A DNA stretch of 64,000 bases. Source: Streptomyces sp. RKAG293. Its GTDB lineage: Bacteria > Actinomycetota > Actinomycetes > Streptomycetales > Streptomycetaceae. A program made the translations under genes and the position numbers. The stretch is taken from assembly GCF_023701745.1 (NCBI RefSeq), contig NZ_JAJOZB010000001.1, forward strand, positions 2,176,501 through 2,240,500, given 5' to 3'. Every line of letters begins with the position of its first letter. Position 1 is the stretch's first letter. This document shows, piece by piece, positions 25,749 to 34,651 of the stretch. The notes beneath the pieces were generated by a model. It was not told the DNA's origin and ran no database searches. It saw nothing but the letters and a program-made list of their open reading frames with translations.

Positions 25749-26567
25749 TCAGTCGGTGGGCCGGCCGGAGGCCACCGCGTAGAAGGCGACGGCCGCCGCG
25801 GCGCCGACGTTCAGGGAGTCGACGCCGTGGGCCATCGGGATGCGGACCCATTCGTCGGCGGCCACGAGAGCCTGGGTGGACAGGCCGTCGCCCTCCGCGC
25901 CGAGGAGCAGGGCGACCCGTTCCAGCCGGTGCGGGGCGGCTTCGTCGATGTCGGTGGCCTTGTCGGCCGGGGTGAGGGCGAGCAGTTTGAAGCCGGCCGC
26001 GCGCACCGTCTCCAGGTCGCGGGGCCAGCTGTCGAGGCGGGCGTAGGGCACCGAGAAGACCGCGCCCATCGAGACCTTGACGGAGCGTCGGTAGAGCGGG
26101 TCCGCGCAGTCCGGGGAGAGCAGCACGGCGTCCATGCCGAGCGCCGCGGCGCTGCGGAAGATGGCGCCGATGTTGGTGTGGTCGTTGACGGATTCCATGA
26201 CGACGATGCGGCGCGCGGTCCCCAGCAGGTCGTCCGCCTCCGGCAGCGGCTTGCGGCCCATGGAGGCGAGCGCGCCGCGGTGCACGTGGTAGCCGGTGAC
26301 CTGCTCGGCGAGCTCCGGGCTCACCGCGTACACCGGCGCCGGCACCTCGTCGATGACGTCGCGCATGACGTCGACCCACTTGGCCGACAGCAGCATGGAC
26401 CGCATGCGGTAGCCGGCGAGCCGGGCACGCCGGATCACCTTCTCGCCCTCCGCGATGAACAGCCCTTCTGCGGGCTCGCGGCGGCGCCGCAGCTCGACGT
26501 CGGTCAGGGCCACGTAGTCGTGAAGGCGGGGGTCGTCCGGGTCGTCGATCGTGATGAGCTCAGCCAC
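25749..26567 (-). CDS. TrmH/SpoU-family RNA 2'-O-methyltransferase
   Basis: 272 residues. An N-terminal substrate-binding domain (FIAEGEKVIRRA) leads into the SPOUT domain. SPOUT motifs: NDHTNIGAIFRSAAALG (motif 1), LLGAEGDGLS (motif 2) and IPMAHGVDSLNVGAAAAVA (motif 3), the knot that binds S-adenosylmethionine. It methylates the ribose of a tRNA or rRNA nucleotide; the target cannot be told. The GTG at 26567 is preferred over the ATG at 26597, which would add a poorly coding ten residues. Confidence 0.9.
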   Translation of the reverse strand: MAELITIDDPDDPRLHDYVALTDVELRRRREPAEGLFIAEGEKVIRRARLAGYRMRSMLLSAKWVDVMRDVIDEVPAPVYAVSPELAEQVTGYHVHRGALASMGRKPLPEADDLLGTARRIVVMESVNDHTNIGAIFRSAAALGMDAVLLSPDCADPLYRRSVKVSMGAVFSVPYARLDSWPRDLETVRAAGFKLLALTPADKATDIDEAAPHRLERVALLLGAEGDGLSTQALVAADEWVRIPMAHGVDSLNVGAAAAVAFYAVASGRPTD

Positions 26568-26642
26568 AGGCTGATACTGCCCTGTCCCGCGGCACATGCC
26601 AACGCCGGGGTGGCTACCTGGCCGGTACCCGCCGGGGGCTGA

Positions 26643-27875
26643 CTACCCCTGGACGGTGCGGCCGACGGTGACGACGTCGCCGATGACGATGACGGCCGGC
26701 GGCCGGATCTCCGCGTCGGCGACGACCTGGGCGACGGTCGCCAGGGTGCCGTCCACGCGCCGCTGCGCCGCCATGGTGCCCTCCTGGATGACGGCGACCG
26801 GGGTGTCGGCGGAACGGCCGTGCTGGACGAGTGAGGCGGCGATGGCGCCGATCCGCTCGACGGCCATGAGCAGCACGAGGGTGCCGCGCAGCTTCGCGAG
26901 CGCCTGCCAGTCGACGAGGGAGCGCGGGTCCTCGGGGGCGACGTGGCCGCTGACGACCGTGAACTCATGGGCGACGCCCCGGTGGGTGACCGGGATGCCG
27001 GCGGCGCCGGGCACGCTGATGGAGCTGGAGATGCCGGGCACGACGGTGCAGGCGATGCCCGCCTCGGCGAGCGCCTCGGCCTCCTCCATGCCGCGCCCGA
27101 AGACGAACGGGTCGCCGCCCTTGAGCCGGACCACGGCCTTTCCTGCCCTGGCGTGCTCGATGAGCGCGTTGTTGATCGCCTCCTGGGCCATGAACCGGCC
27201 GTAGGGGATCTTCGCGGCGTCGATCACCTCGACGTGCGGCGGGAGTTCGTCCAGCAGGTCGCGGGGGCCGAGCCGGTCGGCGATCACCACGTCGGCCTCG
27301 GCGAGCAGCCGCCGGCCGCGCACCGTGATCAGGTCCGGGTCGCCGGGGCCGCCGCCGACGAGCGCCACGCCGGGGGTCCGCTCGCGGTGCCGGGGAGCGA
27401 CCAGCGTGCCGTCCCGCAGCCCTTCGACGACCGCGTCACGGACGGCCGCGGAGCGGCGCGGGTCGCGCCCGGTGAGGACGGCGACGGTCACCCCTTCGCT
27501 GCGCCCGGTGGCGGGGGTCCACGCGGTGGCGGCCTCGGCGTCGTCGCTGCGCACGCACCAGACGCGGCGGGCCTCGGCCTCCGCGGACGCCGCGGCGTTG
27601 GCCGTCGTGTCGGTGGTGGCGATCAGCGCGTACCAGGCGTCCGCGAGGTCGCCGTCCTGGTACGGACGGCGTTCCCAGCGCAGTTCGCCCGCGTCGGCCA
27701 TCGCCTCGACGGACGGGGTCGCCGACGGTGAGACGAGCACGATGTCGGCGCCCGCCGACACCAGTGCCGGCAGCCTGCGCTGTGCGACGGTACCGCCGCC
27801 GAGCACGACCACCCGCCGTCCGGACAGCCGCAGCCCGACGGGGTAGGCGGGAGCGTCGTTGCGGTCGTCGGCCAT
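26643..27875 (-). CDS. cobA: Uroporphyrinogen-III C-methyltransferase with siroheme-synthase N-domain
   Basis: 410 residues. Residues ~10-115 form a Rossmann precorrin-2 dehydrogenase-like domain (RVVVLGGGTVAQRRLPALV). Residues ~155-400 form the SAM-dependent methyltransferase (VALVGGGPGDPDLITVRG, ...RLKGGDPFVFGRGMEEAEA). Together they convert uroporphyrinogen III to precorrin-2 and possibly sirohydrochlorin, feeding cobalamin and siroheme. It lacks an obvious ferrochelatase domain, so it is shorter than enteric CysG. AAGGAG precedes the ATG at 27875. Neighbour of cobT and cobL. Confidence 0.9.
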   Translation of the reverse strand: MADDRNDAPAYPVGLRLSGRRVVVLGGGTVAQRRLPALVSAGADIVLVSPSATPSVEAMADAGELRWERRPYQDGDLADAWYALIATTDTTANAAASAEAEARRVWCVRSDDAEAATAWTPATGRSEGVTVAVLTGRDPRRSAAVRDAVVEGLRDGTLVAPRHRERTPGVALVGGGPGDPDLITVRGRRLLAEADVVIADRLGPRDLLDELPPHVEVIDAAKIPYGRFMAQEAINNALIEHARAGKAVVRLKGGDPFVFGRGMEEAEALAEAGIACTVVPGISSSISVPGAAGIPVTHRGVAHEFTVVSGHVAPEDPRSLVDWQALAKLRGTLVLLMAVERIGAIAASLVQHGRSADTPVAVIQEGTMAAQRRVDGTLATVAQVVADAEIRPPAVIVIGDVVTVGRTVQG

Positions 27876-28017
27876 GGCTGTACGGCTCCTTGTGGCGAAG
27901 TTGCGGCCGCTGCTCCCTCGGAGCGGCTGTGGTGCGTGCGGGGCCGGGCCCCTGCTGCCAACCCTACGGTCGTATGCGCCCGGGCCGCAGCGCGCAAGAT
28001 CACATCTGCGCGTGGCG

Positions 28018-28051
28018 ACGCCGGGCGGGCCGCACCCGGCCCGCCCGGCGT
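28018..28051 (-). terminator. cobT terminator
   Basis: A perfect 15-bp inverted repeat (28018-28032 with 28037-28051) with a CACC loop, 22 bases past the cobT stop. It separates cobT from cobA on the same strand. Confidence 0.75.
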
Positions 28052-28072
28052 TCACTGCCGACGTCGTGGACG

Positions 28073-31000
28073 TCAGCCCTTCTCGGTGACTCCCGCGGAG
28101 TCGAACGTCGCGACCTCGTGCATGACGCGCGCAGCGCTCTGCACCAGCGGCAGCGCCAGCAGTGCGCCGGTGCCCTCGCCGAGCCGCAGGTCGAGGTCGA
28201 TCAGCGGCCGCAGGCCCAGCTTGGTGAGGGCCGCGACATGGCCGGGCTCGGCGCTGCGGTGGCCCGCGATGCAGGCGGCCAGCACCTCGGGGGCGATGGC
28301 GCGGGCGACCAGCGCGGCGGCGCCGGCGCTGACGCCGTCCAGGATCACCGGTGTGCGCAGCGCCGCGGCGCCGAGCAGCAGGCCGACCATGGCGGCGTGC
28401 TCCAGCCCGCCGATGGCCTCCAGTACGCCGATCGGGTCGGCCGGGTCGGGGCGGTGCAGGTCCAGCGCACGGCGGACGACGTCGATCTTGCGGGCGTGCA
28501 TCTCGTCGTTGATGCCGGTGCCGCGACCGGTCACCTCGGCCGGGTCCTGGCCGGTGTAGACGGAGATGAGCGCGGCGGAGGTGGTGGTGTTGGCGATGCC
28601 CATCTCGCCGGTGAGCAGCGCCTTGTTGCCGGCGGCGACCAGGTCGCGGGCGGTCTCGATGCCGACCTCGATGGCGCGCAGCACCTCGTCACGCGTCATG
28701 GCGGGCCCGGCGGTGAAGTCCGCGGTGCCGTACCGGACCTTGCGGGGCAGCAGCCCGGGGGTGCTGGGGAGTTCGGACGCGACCCCGACGTCGATGACGC
28801 AGACCTCGGCGCCGACCTGGTTGGCGAACGCGTTGCAGACCGCTCCGCCGCCGAGGAAGTTGGCGACCATCTGGGCGGTCACCTCCTGCGGCCAGGATGT
28901 GACGCCCTGGGCGTGCACCCCGTGGTCACCGGCGAAGATCGCGACGGCCGCGGGCTCCGGAATCGGCGGCGGGCACTGCCGGGACAGGCCGCTGAGCTGC
29001 GCGGAGATGATCTCCAGCATGCCGAGCGCGCCGGCCGGCTTGGTCATCCGCTTCTGCCGCTCCCAGGCCTCACCGAGCGCCTTGGCGTCCAGCGGGCGGA
29101 TGCCGCGGAGCGTCTCCTCCAGCAGGTCGTGGGGCTCCTCGCCGGGCAGGGCGCGGTTGCCGTACTCCTCGTCGTGGACCACCCAGGACAGCGGACGGCG
29201 CTGGGACCAGCCGGCCTGCATCAGCTCGGGCTCTTCCGGGAACTCGTCGACGTAGCCGACACACAGGTAGGCGACGACTTCGAGGTGTTCGGGCAGCCCC
29301 AGCTCACGGACCATCTGCCGCTCGTCGAAGAAGCTGACCCAGCCGACCCCGAGCCCTTCGGCGCGGGCGGCGAGCCACAGGTTCTCGACCGCGAGGGCGG
29401 AGGAGTACGGGGCCATCTGCGGCTGGGTGTGCCGGCCGAGGGTGTGCCGGCCGCCACGGGTCGGGTCGGCGGTGACGACGATGTTGACCGGGGTGTCGAG
29501 GATCGCCTCGATCTTCAGCTCGCGGAACTGCTTGGCGCGGGCCTTCGGCAGCGACTTGGCGTACGCGTCGCGCTGCTCGTTGGCCAGCTCGTGCATGCGC
29601 TCGCGGGTCTTGGCGGAGCGGATGACGACGAAGTCCCAGGGCTGCGAGTGGCCGACGCTGGGGGCGGTGTGGGCCGCCTCCAGGACGCGGAGCAGCACCT
29701 CGTGCGGGATGGGGTCGTCGCGGAAGCCGTTGCGGATGTCCCGGCGTTCGCGGATCACCCGGTGGACCGCGTCACGGACGGCGGGTTCGTATCCGTCGGC
29801 GGCGGGCTGCCGCACGACCGGTACGGGGGCCTCGGCGGCCGGGGCGGCGGACTCGTCCGGCTCAGCGGGGAGTTCGGCCGCGACCGGCGTACCGGGCACG
29901 GGCGGCTGCTCCGCCGGAACCGGCGCCAGGACGGCGGCGAGGTCCGGGGCGGGAGCCTCCGGCGCCGGAGCGTCCTGCGGTACGGACTGCGCCGGGGCAG
30001 CCGCCGCCGGGACGAGGATGGGCTCGGGCAGCGCGTCGGGGAGGACGTAGGGCTCCGCCGCGGGCGGTGCCGCGTCCGCCGGGTGCTGGGCGGGAGCCGC
30101 CGGAGGAGTGATCGTTTCGGCAGGGACCTCGGTGGCCTGCACCGGCGGCTGCGCCGCGGCCACGACCGGCGGCACGTGCACGTTCACGGACGGCTGCGCC
30201 GGCTCGGCGGCGGGCACCGGCTCCGGTACGACGGGGGCCACCGGGGCAACGGGTGCCACGGCTTCGACGGGCGCGACGGGCGCGACCGGTTCGGCCTGCG
30301 CCGCAGGCGCGACGGCGATCGGTGCGGCCTGGGCGGGCACCGCGTCCGGGACGGGCGTGCCCGCGTGCGGCGTTCCCGGCCCTTCCTGGGCCGGTACGAC
30401 CGGCGCCGCGGCCTGCGGCTGGACCGGAGCGGGGTGCTCGGCCTGGACGGACGGCTGGGCCGGGACCGGCTGCTCCACCGCGGCCTGCGGCTGGACCGGT
30501 TCGGGCGCGGGCGCCGCCGCGAGGACCACGGGCGGGAGGTCCTGCTGCTGCGCCACCGGGGCGGCGGGTGCCGCCGACGGCCATGCGCTGCCCTGGACGG
30601 GCGAGCCCGGCTGCGCGACGGCGGCCGGCTCGGGGGCCTCGCCGTTCTGCTGCGCGGGGATGGCGGCGGAGTCGCTGTGCGGGACGTCGAGGTACTCGGG
30701 TCCCGCGGTGGCCGGGCCACCGGTCGCCCGCAGCGGGGCGGGCGTCTGGCCCTGGGCCGTGGCCGGTCCGCGGTCGGCCAGCGAGCGGACGGAGACACCG
30801 CTGGACGCCGGGTCCGGCATCGGCGGACCCATGTGCAACGGCCGCCGGGGCGGCGCGGGCTGGGTGGCCGGCTGGTCGGCGGCGAACGGCTCGGCGGCCT
30901 GCTCCGGGACCTGCTCGGCGGCCTGCTGGGCCACGGGCTCCGGTTCCTGGACGGCGGCGGGGGCCGCGGCCCCGGGCAGCTGCTGGGCGGCGGGCTGCGG

Positions 31001-31375
31001 CAGCCGGACCGTCCCGTAGTCGAGGGATCCGGAGTCGCGTCCCGCGGACTCGTGGGACTCGTGCCCCTCACCGTTGAGGGGAGGCACGACGACCTCGGGC
31101 TGCGGCGGAACGGGCTGGGGATCGCTCCAGGAGCCCTGCAGACTGGGCATCAGGAGCAGGTCCTCGTCGTCGTCGACCGCCGGGCCGGAAGGCTCCGACT
31201 GGTCGAGGAAGGTGTACGCGGGAGCGCCGTCGCCGCTCAGCGCGTCCGTTCCCCAGCTGGGAGCGGTCGGTTGGTGAGCGGCGCTGCCGGGCAGATCGGC
31301 GGGCGGCTGCGGAACCGCTTCCCCGACTGCGTTCTCCGGCAGTCCCTCGCCCGGGACCTGGCCGGTGTCAGTCAT
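28073..31375 (-). CDS. cobT: BluB-CobT fusion with long disordered N-terminus
   Basis: 1100 residues. About 1-525 are low-complexity Pro/Ala/Glu/Gln/Val. About 528-755 are a flavin nitroreductase-fold BluB domain (VIRERRDIRNGF ... SVGHSQPWDFVVI), which makes 5,6-dimethylbenzimidazole from FMNH2. About 760-1100 are nicotinate-nucleotide:DMB phosphoribosyltransferase, with GDHGVHAQGV and the catalytic-Glu loop LGEGTGALLAL. One polypeptide would thus make and activate the lower ligand of vitamin B12. The N-terminal extension has no catalytic motif. The ATG at 31375 is the most likely start. CobA and CobL genes flank it on the same strand. Confidence 0.9.
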   Translation of the reverse strand: MTDTGQVPGEGLPENAVGEAVPQPPADLPGSAAHQPTAPSWGTDALSGDGAPAYTFLDQSEPSGPAVDDDEDLLLMPSLQGSWSDPQPVPPQPEVVVPPLNGEGHESHESAGRDSGSLDYGTVRLPQPAAQQLPGAAAPAAVQEPEPVAQQAAEQVPEQAAEPFAADQPATQPAPPRRPLHMGPPMPDPASSGVSVRSLADRGPATAQGQTPAPLRATGGPATAGPEYLDVPHSDSAAIPAQQNGEAPEPAAVAQPGSPVQGSAWPSAAPAAPVAQQQDLPPVVLAAAPAPEPVQPQAAVEQPVPAQPSVQAEHPAPVQPQAAAPVVPAQEGPGTPHAGTPVPDAVPAQAAPIAVAPAAQAEPVAPVAPVEAVAPVAPVAPVVPEPVPAAEPAQPSVNVHVPPVVAAAQPPVQATEVPAETITPPAAPAQHPADAAPPAAEPYVLPDALPEPILVPAAAAPAQSVPQDAPAPEAPAPDLAAVLAPVPAEQPPVPGTPVAAELPAEPDESAAPAAEAPVPVVRQPAADGYEPAVRDAVHRVIRERRDIRNGFRDDPIPHEVLLRVLEAAHTAPSVGHSQPWDFVVIRSAKTRERMHELANEQRDAYAKSLPKARAKQFRELKIEAILDTPVNIVVTADPTRGGRHTLGRHTQPQMAPYSSALAVENLWLAARAEGLGVGWVSFFDERQMVRELGLPEHLEVVAYLCVGYVDEFPEEPELMQAGWSQRRPLSWVVHDEEYGNRALPGEEPHDLLEETLRGIRPLDAKALGEAWERQKRMTKPAGALGMLEIISAQLSGLSRQCPPPIPEPAAVAIFAGDHGVHAQGVTSWPQEVTAQMVANFLGGGAVCNAFANQVGAEVCVIDVGVASELPSTPGLLPRKVRYGTADFTAGPAMTRDEVLRAIEVGIETARDLVAAGNKALLTGEMGIANTTTSAALISVYTGQDPAEVTGRGTGINDEMHARKIDVVRRALDLHRPDPADPIGVLEAIGGLEHAAMVGLLLGAAALRTPVILDGVSAGAAALVARAIAPEVLAACIAGHRSAEPGHVAALTKLGLRPLIDLDLRLGEGTGALLALPLVQSAARVMHEVATFDSAGVTEKG

Positions 31376-31636
31376 GCGTGCCCCTCGCCCATCGGTATCG
31401 CTCCTTCCAACGCCGCGCCGCGCACACTGTCCACCCGCCGGCCATGACGGCCGGAAGGCGGGAAATGCGGCGCGTCGGCACCGCGTGTGCTGCCCGGCGG
31501 CGACGGATGACCAACAGATCGACAACGGGTCGATCCGTCAACGCACGACGACGGCACAACGATCCGCCAGCCTACCGCGCGTGCGCCGGAGGGCGGTCCA
31601 AGGGTCCACAGTGCGGGCGGGCCGGCGGGCCCGCTG

Positions 31637-32839
31637 TCACCTGCGGTGGCCGCAGAGGGCGAAGGTGACGAGGCGTTCGCGTTCCGCCCAGCCGGAATCC
31701 AGTTCGACGGTCTGCAGCAGGGCGCGTTCGACGTCGTAGCCGCCCTCCTCCAGGGCCCGGCTGACCGCCTCCGCCTCGTCCCGGTTGCCCGCGCTCGCGA
31801 CGATGCGCTCCGGGCGCCGGGCGGCGCACGCCGTGACGACTTCGGCGTCTCCCCCGCCGATCCGGATGACGTCCGGCTCGGGGAGGTCCTCCAGCGCCTG
31901 CGGCGCGGTGCCGTGCACGACCTGGAGCTGGACGCCGAAGCGCCGGCCGGCAGCGGTGATCCAGTCGCAGGCGTCCTCGTCCCGGTCCACCGCGATCACG
32001 GCCGCGCCGAACCGGGCGGCCTCCACGGCGAACGCCCCGTCCGCGGAGCCGATGTCCCAGACCAGGTCGCCGGTGCGGGGTCCCAGCCGGGCGAGTTGGA
32101 GCGCCCGCAGCTGGTGCGAGCCGTCGCCGCCGTACTCCGAGGACGGCAGGGCCCAGCCGCGCACCGCGCCGGGGAACCCCGGGTCGCGGCCGGCGATCCA
32201 GCCGCTGCGGCCCGCGACCGCCGGATCGGCGGAGGTGATCCCGCCGACGACCAGGACGACGTTGGGATCGCGCCAGATGTGGTCGGCGACCTTGTCCGAG
32301 GTGAGGACGCTGACCTGCTCCTGTTCGGTGCCCAGCGCCTCGCAGATGACGAAGGTGCGGTGTACGCCGTCGAGCAGCAGGGCGAGTTCGGCGGGGCCCG
32401 CGCCGGGCGCGGTCAGCACGGCGACCTTGGGGTAGGCACGGCACACGTTGACCGCGCGGCGCAGCGAGCGGCTGTGCGCGACGACGACGCGGGCGTCCTC
32501 CCACGGCATGCCGGCCAGCGCGAAGGCCCGTGCGACGGAGGAGACGCCGGGGACGACCTCGATCTCCAGGCCGTGCTCCGGATCGCGCAGGGCGCGCACG
32601 ACGCCGAAGAAGCCCGGGTCGCCGTCGGCCAGTACCACCGCGGTGCCCCGGTGCTTGGCGATCCGGCGGGCGGCCAGTTCGATGCTGCCGAGCACGATCC
32701 GCTCGGCGGCCGCCGGTACGTACGGCAGGTCCAGATGACGGCGGTTCCCGGCCACCAGCGTGGCCGCGGCGAGCGCCGACAGCGCGGCGTCGGACGGCGG
32801 CGAGCCGTCCCACCCGATCACGGTGACCCGGTCGGCCAT
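31637..32839 (-). CDS. cobL: Precorrin-6Y C5,15-methyltransferase (decarboxylating), CbiE-CbiT fusion
   Basis: 400 residues. The N-terminal CbiE part (VTVIGWDGSPPSDAALSAL ... VLADGDPGFFGVVRAL) methylates C5. The C-terminal CbiT part (LVWDIGSADGAFAVEAARFG ... VIRIGGGDAEVV) methylates C15 and decarboxylates precorrin-6Y. This is the aerobic-pathway CobL fusion. AGGAGA precedes the ATG at 32839. It is upstream of cobT on the same strand, 261 bases away, so it may have its own transcript. Confidence 0.9.
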   Translation of the reverse strand: MADRVTVIGWDGSPPSDAALSALAAATLVAGNRRHLDLPYVPAAAERIVLGSIELAARRIAKHRGTAVVLADGDPGFFGVVRALRDPEHGLEIEVVPGVSSVARAFALAGMPWEDARVVVAHSRSLRRAVNVCRAYPKVAVLTAPGAGPAELALLLDGVHRTFVICEALGTEQEQVSVLTSDKVADHIWRDPNVVLVVGGITSADPAVAGRSGWIAGRDPGFPGAVRGWALPSSEYGGDGSHQLRALQLARLGPRTGDLVWDIGSADGAFAVEAARFGAAVIAVDRDEDACDWITAAGRRFGVQLQVVHGTAPQALEDLPEPDVIRIGGGDAEVVTACAARRPERIVASAGNRDEAEAVSRALEEGGYDVERALLQTVELDSGWAERERLVTFALCGHRR

Positions 32840-32962
32840 GTCGTCAGTCTCCTGGGCGTGGTCGCGGTCGGTGTCCGGGCGTGGCGCGCTCCCCCGGGGA
32901 AGCACAGTACCCCGGGGCCCGATCTTGACCGGACGACGGCACCGACGGCACCTGCAGGGTCG

Positions 32963-33610
32963 TTACTCCCAGTCGGCGAAGGCGACGTACCCCTCGTCCC
33001 CCGAGCCCCGGCCGTGCGGTACGTCCAGGTCCTCCGGGAGCAGGCTCCACACGATCAGGTCGGTCCTGATCTCCGCCCACCGGCCGCCCGGGTCCTCCTC
33101 CGGCCGGCTGCGCACTATGCCGGCGTTGCGCAGCACGCCCTCGCTGATGCAGCCGATCTTCTGGGCGACCTGCTGGGAGGCGGTGTTGTCGGCGGCGATC
33201 CGCAGTTCGAGGCGCTCGAACTTCTGGTCGTCGAAGAGCCACTGGGTGACGGCGAGCACCGACTCGGAGGCGTAGCCCTCACCGCGCGCCCAGGGAGCGG
33301 TCATGTAGCCGATCTCACTGCTGCGGATGCGCCAGTCGGTGTTCTGCAGATGGACGGTGCCGACCAGCCGCTGGGTGAGGAACTCGGTGACGGCGAAGAC
33401 GATGCCGCGGCCCTCGGTGCGTTCCGCGGGGGCGATCCGGGTGGCGAAGGCGCGGGCGTCGTCCTCGGTGTACGGCTGGGCGACGGAGGTCCAGGCGGTG
33501 ACCAGCTCATCGTTCATCATCTCCGCGAGGGCGGGGATGTCGGCTTCCTCGTAGGGGCGCAGCACCAGCCGCTCCGTACTGATGGAGATGTCCGGAAAGG
33601 TGGAGGTCAT
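32963..33610 (-). CDS. RimJ/RimL-type GNAT acetyltransferase
   Basis: 215 residues of the N-acetyltransferase family that modifies ribosomal proteins, peptides or small molecules. The pattern is ISTERLVLRPYEEADIPALAEM at the start, EIGYMTAPWARGEGYASE (acetyl-CoA loop) and AADNTASQQVAQKIGCISEG. The ATG at 33610 has GGAG seven bases upstream. It is separated from cobL by 123 bases and probably unrelated to B12 synthesis. Confidence 0.85.
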   Translation of the reverse strand: MTSTFPDISISTERLVLRPYEEADIPALAEMMNDELVTAWTSVAQPYTEDDARAFATRIAPAERTEGRGIVFAVTEFLTQRLVGTVHLQNTDWRIRSSEIGYMTAPWARGEGYASESVLAVTQWLFDDQKFERLELRIAADNTASQQVAQKIGCISEGVLRNAGIVRSRPEEDPGGRWAEIRTDLIVWSLLPEDLDVPHGRGSGDEGYVAFADWE

Positions 33611-33796
33611 TCGCTGCTCCGTAACCAGGGCATGTGTGGAGAGCACAGCATGCAGCATCGGCCGCGACATTCGCAGAGCGGGCTCGCAGAACGGTTCGCG
33701 GGAGGGGTGATCCGCGAACGCCCTTCCAGGGTAGGCCGTATGACGGCCGGGGCGGGTATCGGCCGTCGCCATCCGACCCTGCTAGCGTCTGGCCGC

Positions 33797-34588
33797 GTGA
33801 CATTGCACCACGCAGCAGGAGTCGGATCCCAGCGGGCCGCGGGTTTGTACGAGCGCTCCCGCCCCTCGTACCCCATGGCCGCGCTCGCCGCGCTGGCGGA
33901 CGCCCTGCCGCTGCAGGCGGGGCGGACGGCGGTCGATCTCGGAGCGGGCACAGGCAAGTTCACCCGGCTGCTGGCGCTGACCGGGGCCGAGGTGCTGGCC
34001 GTGGAGCCGGTGCCGGAGATGCGCGAACGGCTGGCCGCGCTGCTGCCCGGTGTGGTGGTGACGGCGGGCACGGCGGAGGCGACGGGGCTGCCGGACGGCT
34101 GCGCGGACGCGGTCGTGGCGGCGCAGTCCTGGCACTGGTTCCAGGAGACGGACGCGCTCGACGAGGTGGAGCGGCTGCTGCGGCCGGGCGGCGCGCTCGC
34201 CCTGGTGTGGAACACGTACGACACGTCGGTGCCGTGGGTGCGCGACTTCCAGGACATCTTCTTCCGGCTGGCGCCGCGCGATCTGCCGAGCCCGCCGCTG
34301 GCGTCCGGCATCGGGGATCCGGACAACCGGTGGCGCAGGTCCTTCGAGGGGCGGCCGGGCTGGGGCCGGGTGCACGAGCGGCACTGGCCCAACCCGCATT
34401 CGACGACCGTCGAGGACGTCGTCGAGCGGATGATGTCGTCCAGCCACATCGCGGTGCTGGACGCGGCCGAGCAGGAGCGGGTGCGGGCCGATCTGGAGTC
34501 GCTGCTCGGGGCGCACGAGCCGACCCGGCGCGGCGGCGACATCGAGATGCCGTACATGACGGACGTGTACTGGGTGCGGCGCAGGTAA
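33797..34588 (+). CDS. Class I SAM-dependent methyltransferase
   Basis: 263 residues. Motif I is AVDLGAGTGKFTRLLA, motif II is EVLAVEPVPEMRERL, and GCADAVVAAQSWHWF follows, as in the Methyltransf_11-type family. Substrate unknown. The GTG at 33797 is about 9 bases after TAGCGT (33783-33788). That spacing suits a leaderless transcript, and no Shine-Dalgarno is seen. Divergent from the GNAT gene and closed by a strong bidirectional terminator. Confidence 0.85.
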   Translation: MTLHHAAGVGSQRAAGLYERSRPSYPMAALAALADALPLQAGRTAVDLGAGTGKFTRLLALTGAEVLAVEPVPEMRERLAALLPGVVVTAGTAEATGLPDGCADAVVAAQSWHWFQETDALDEVERLLRPGGALALVWNTYDTSVPWVRDFQDIFFRLAPRDLPSPPLASGIGDPDNRWRRSFEGRPGWGRVHERHWPNPHSTTVEDVVERMMSSSHIAVLDAAEQERVRADLESLLGAHEPTRRGGDIEMPYMTDVYWVRRR

Positions 34589-34603
34589 CGGGCTGCGACG
34601 CGG

Positions 34604-34639
34604 CGCACCCCGGCCGCCTGGTCGGGCGGCCGGGGTGCG
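34604..34639. terminator. Bidirectional terminator
   Basis: A perfect 15-bp inverted repeat (34604-34618 with 34625-34639) with a 6-nt loop between the converging methyltransferase and metQ genes. Confidence 0.8.
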
Positions 34640-34651
34640 GGGGCGCGGGTG

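Noticed and set aside
25519..25782. 87-residue plus-strand ORF
   Set aside because: No Shine-Dalgarno, no domain, and it overlaps the methyltransferase 3' end.
27728..31447. A 1239-residue plus-strand frame opposite cobA/cobT
   Set aside because: It is the G/C-biased antisense of the BluB-CobT fusion, with low-complexity Arg/Gly translation and no domain.
31376..31636. Cobalamin riboswitch upstream of cobT
   Set aside because: I looked for the B12-box core and a pseudoknot arrangement and found none I could support.
31646..34588. A 980-residue plus-strand frame
   Set aside because: Only its last ~263 residues (from 33797) are real coding sequence; the rest is antisense to cobL and the GNAT gene.
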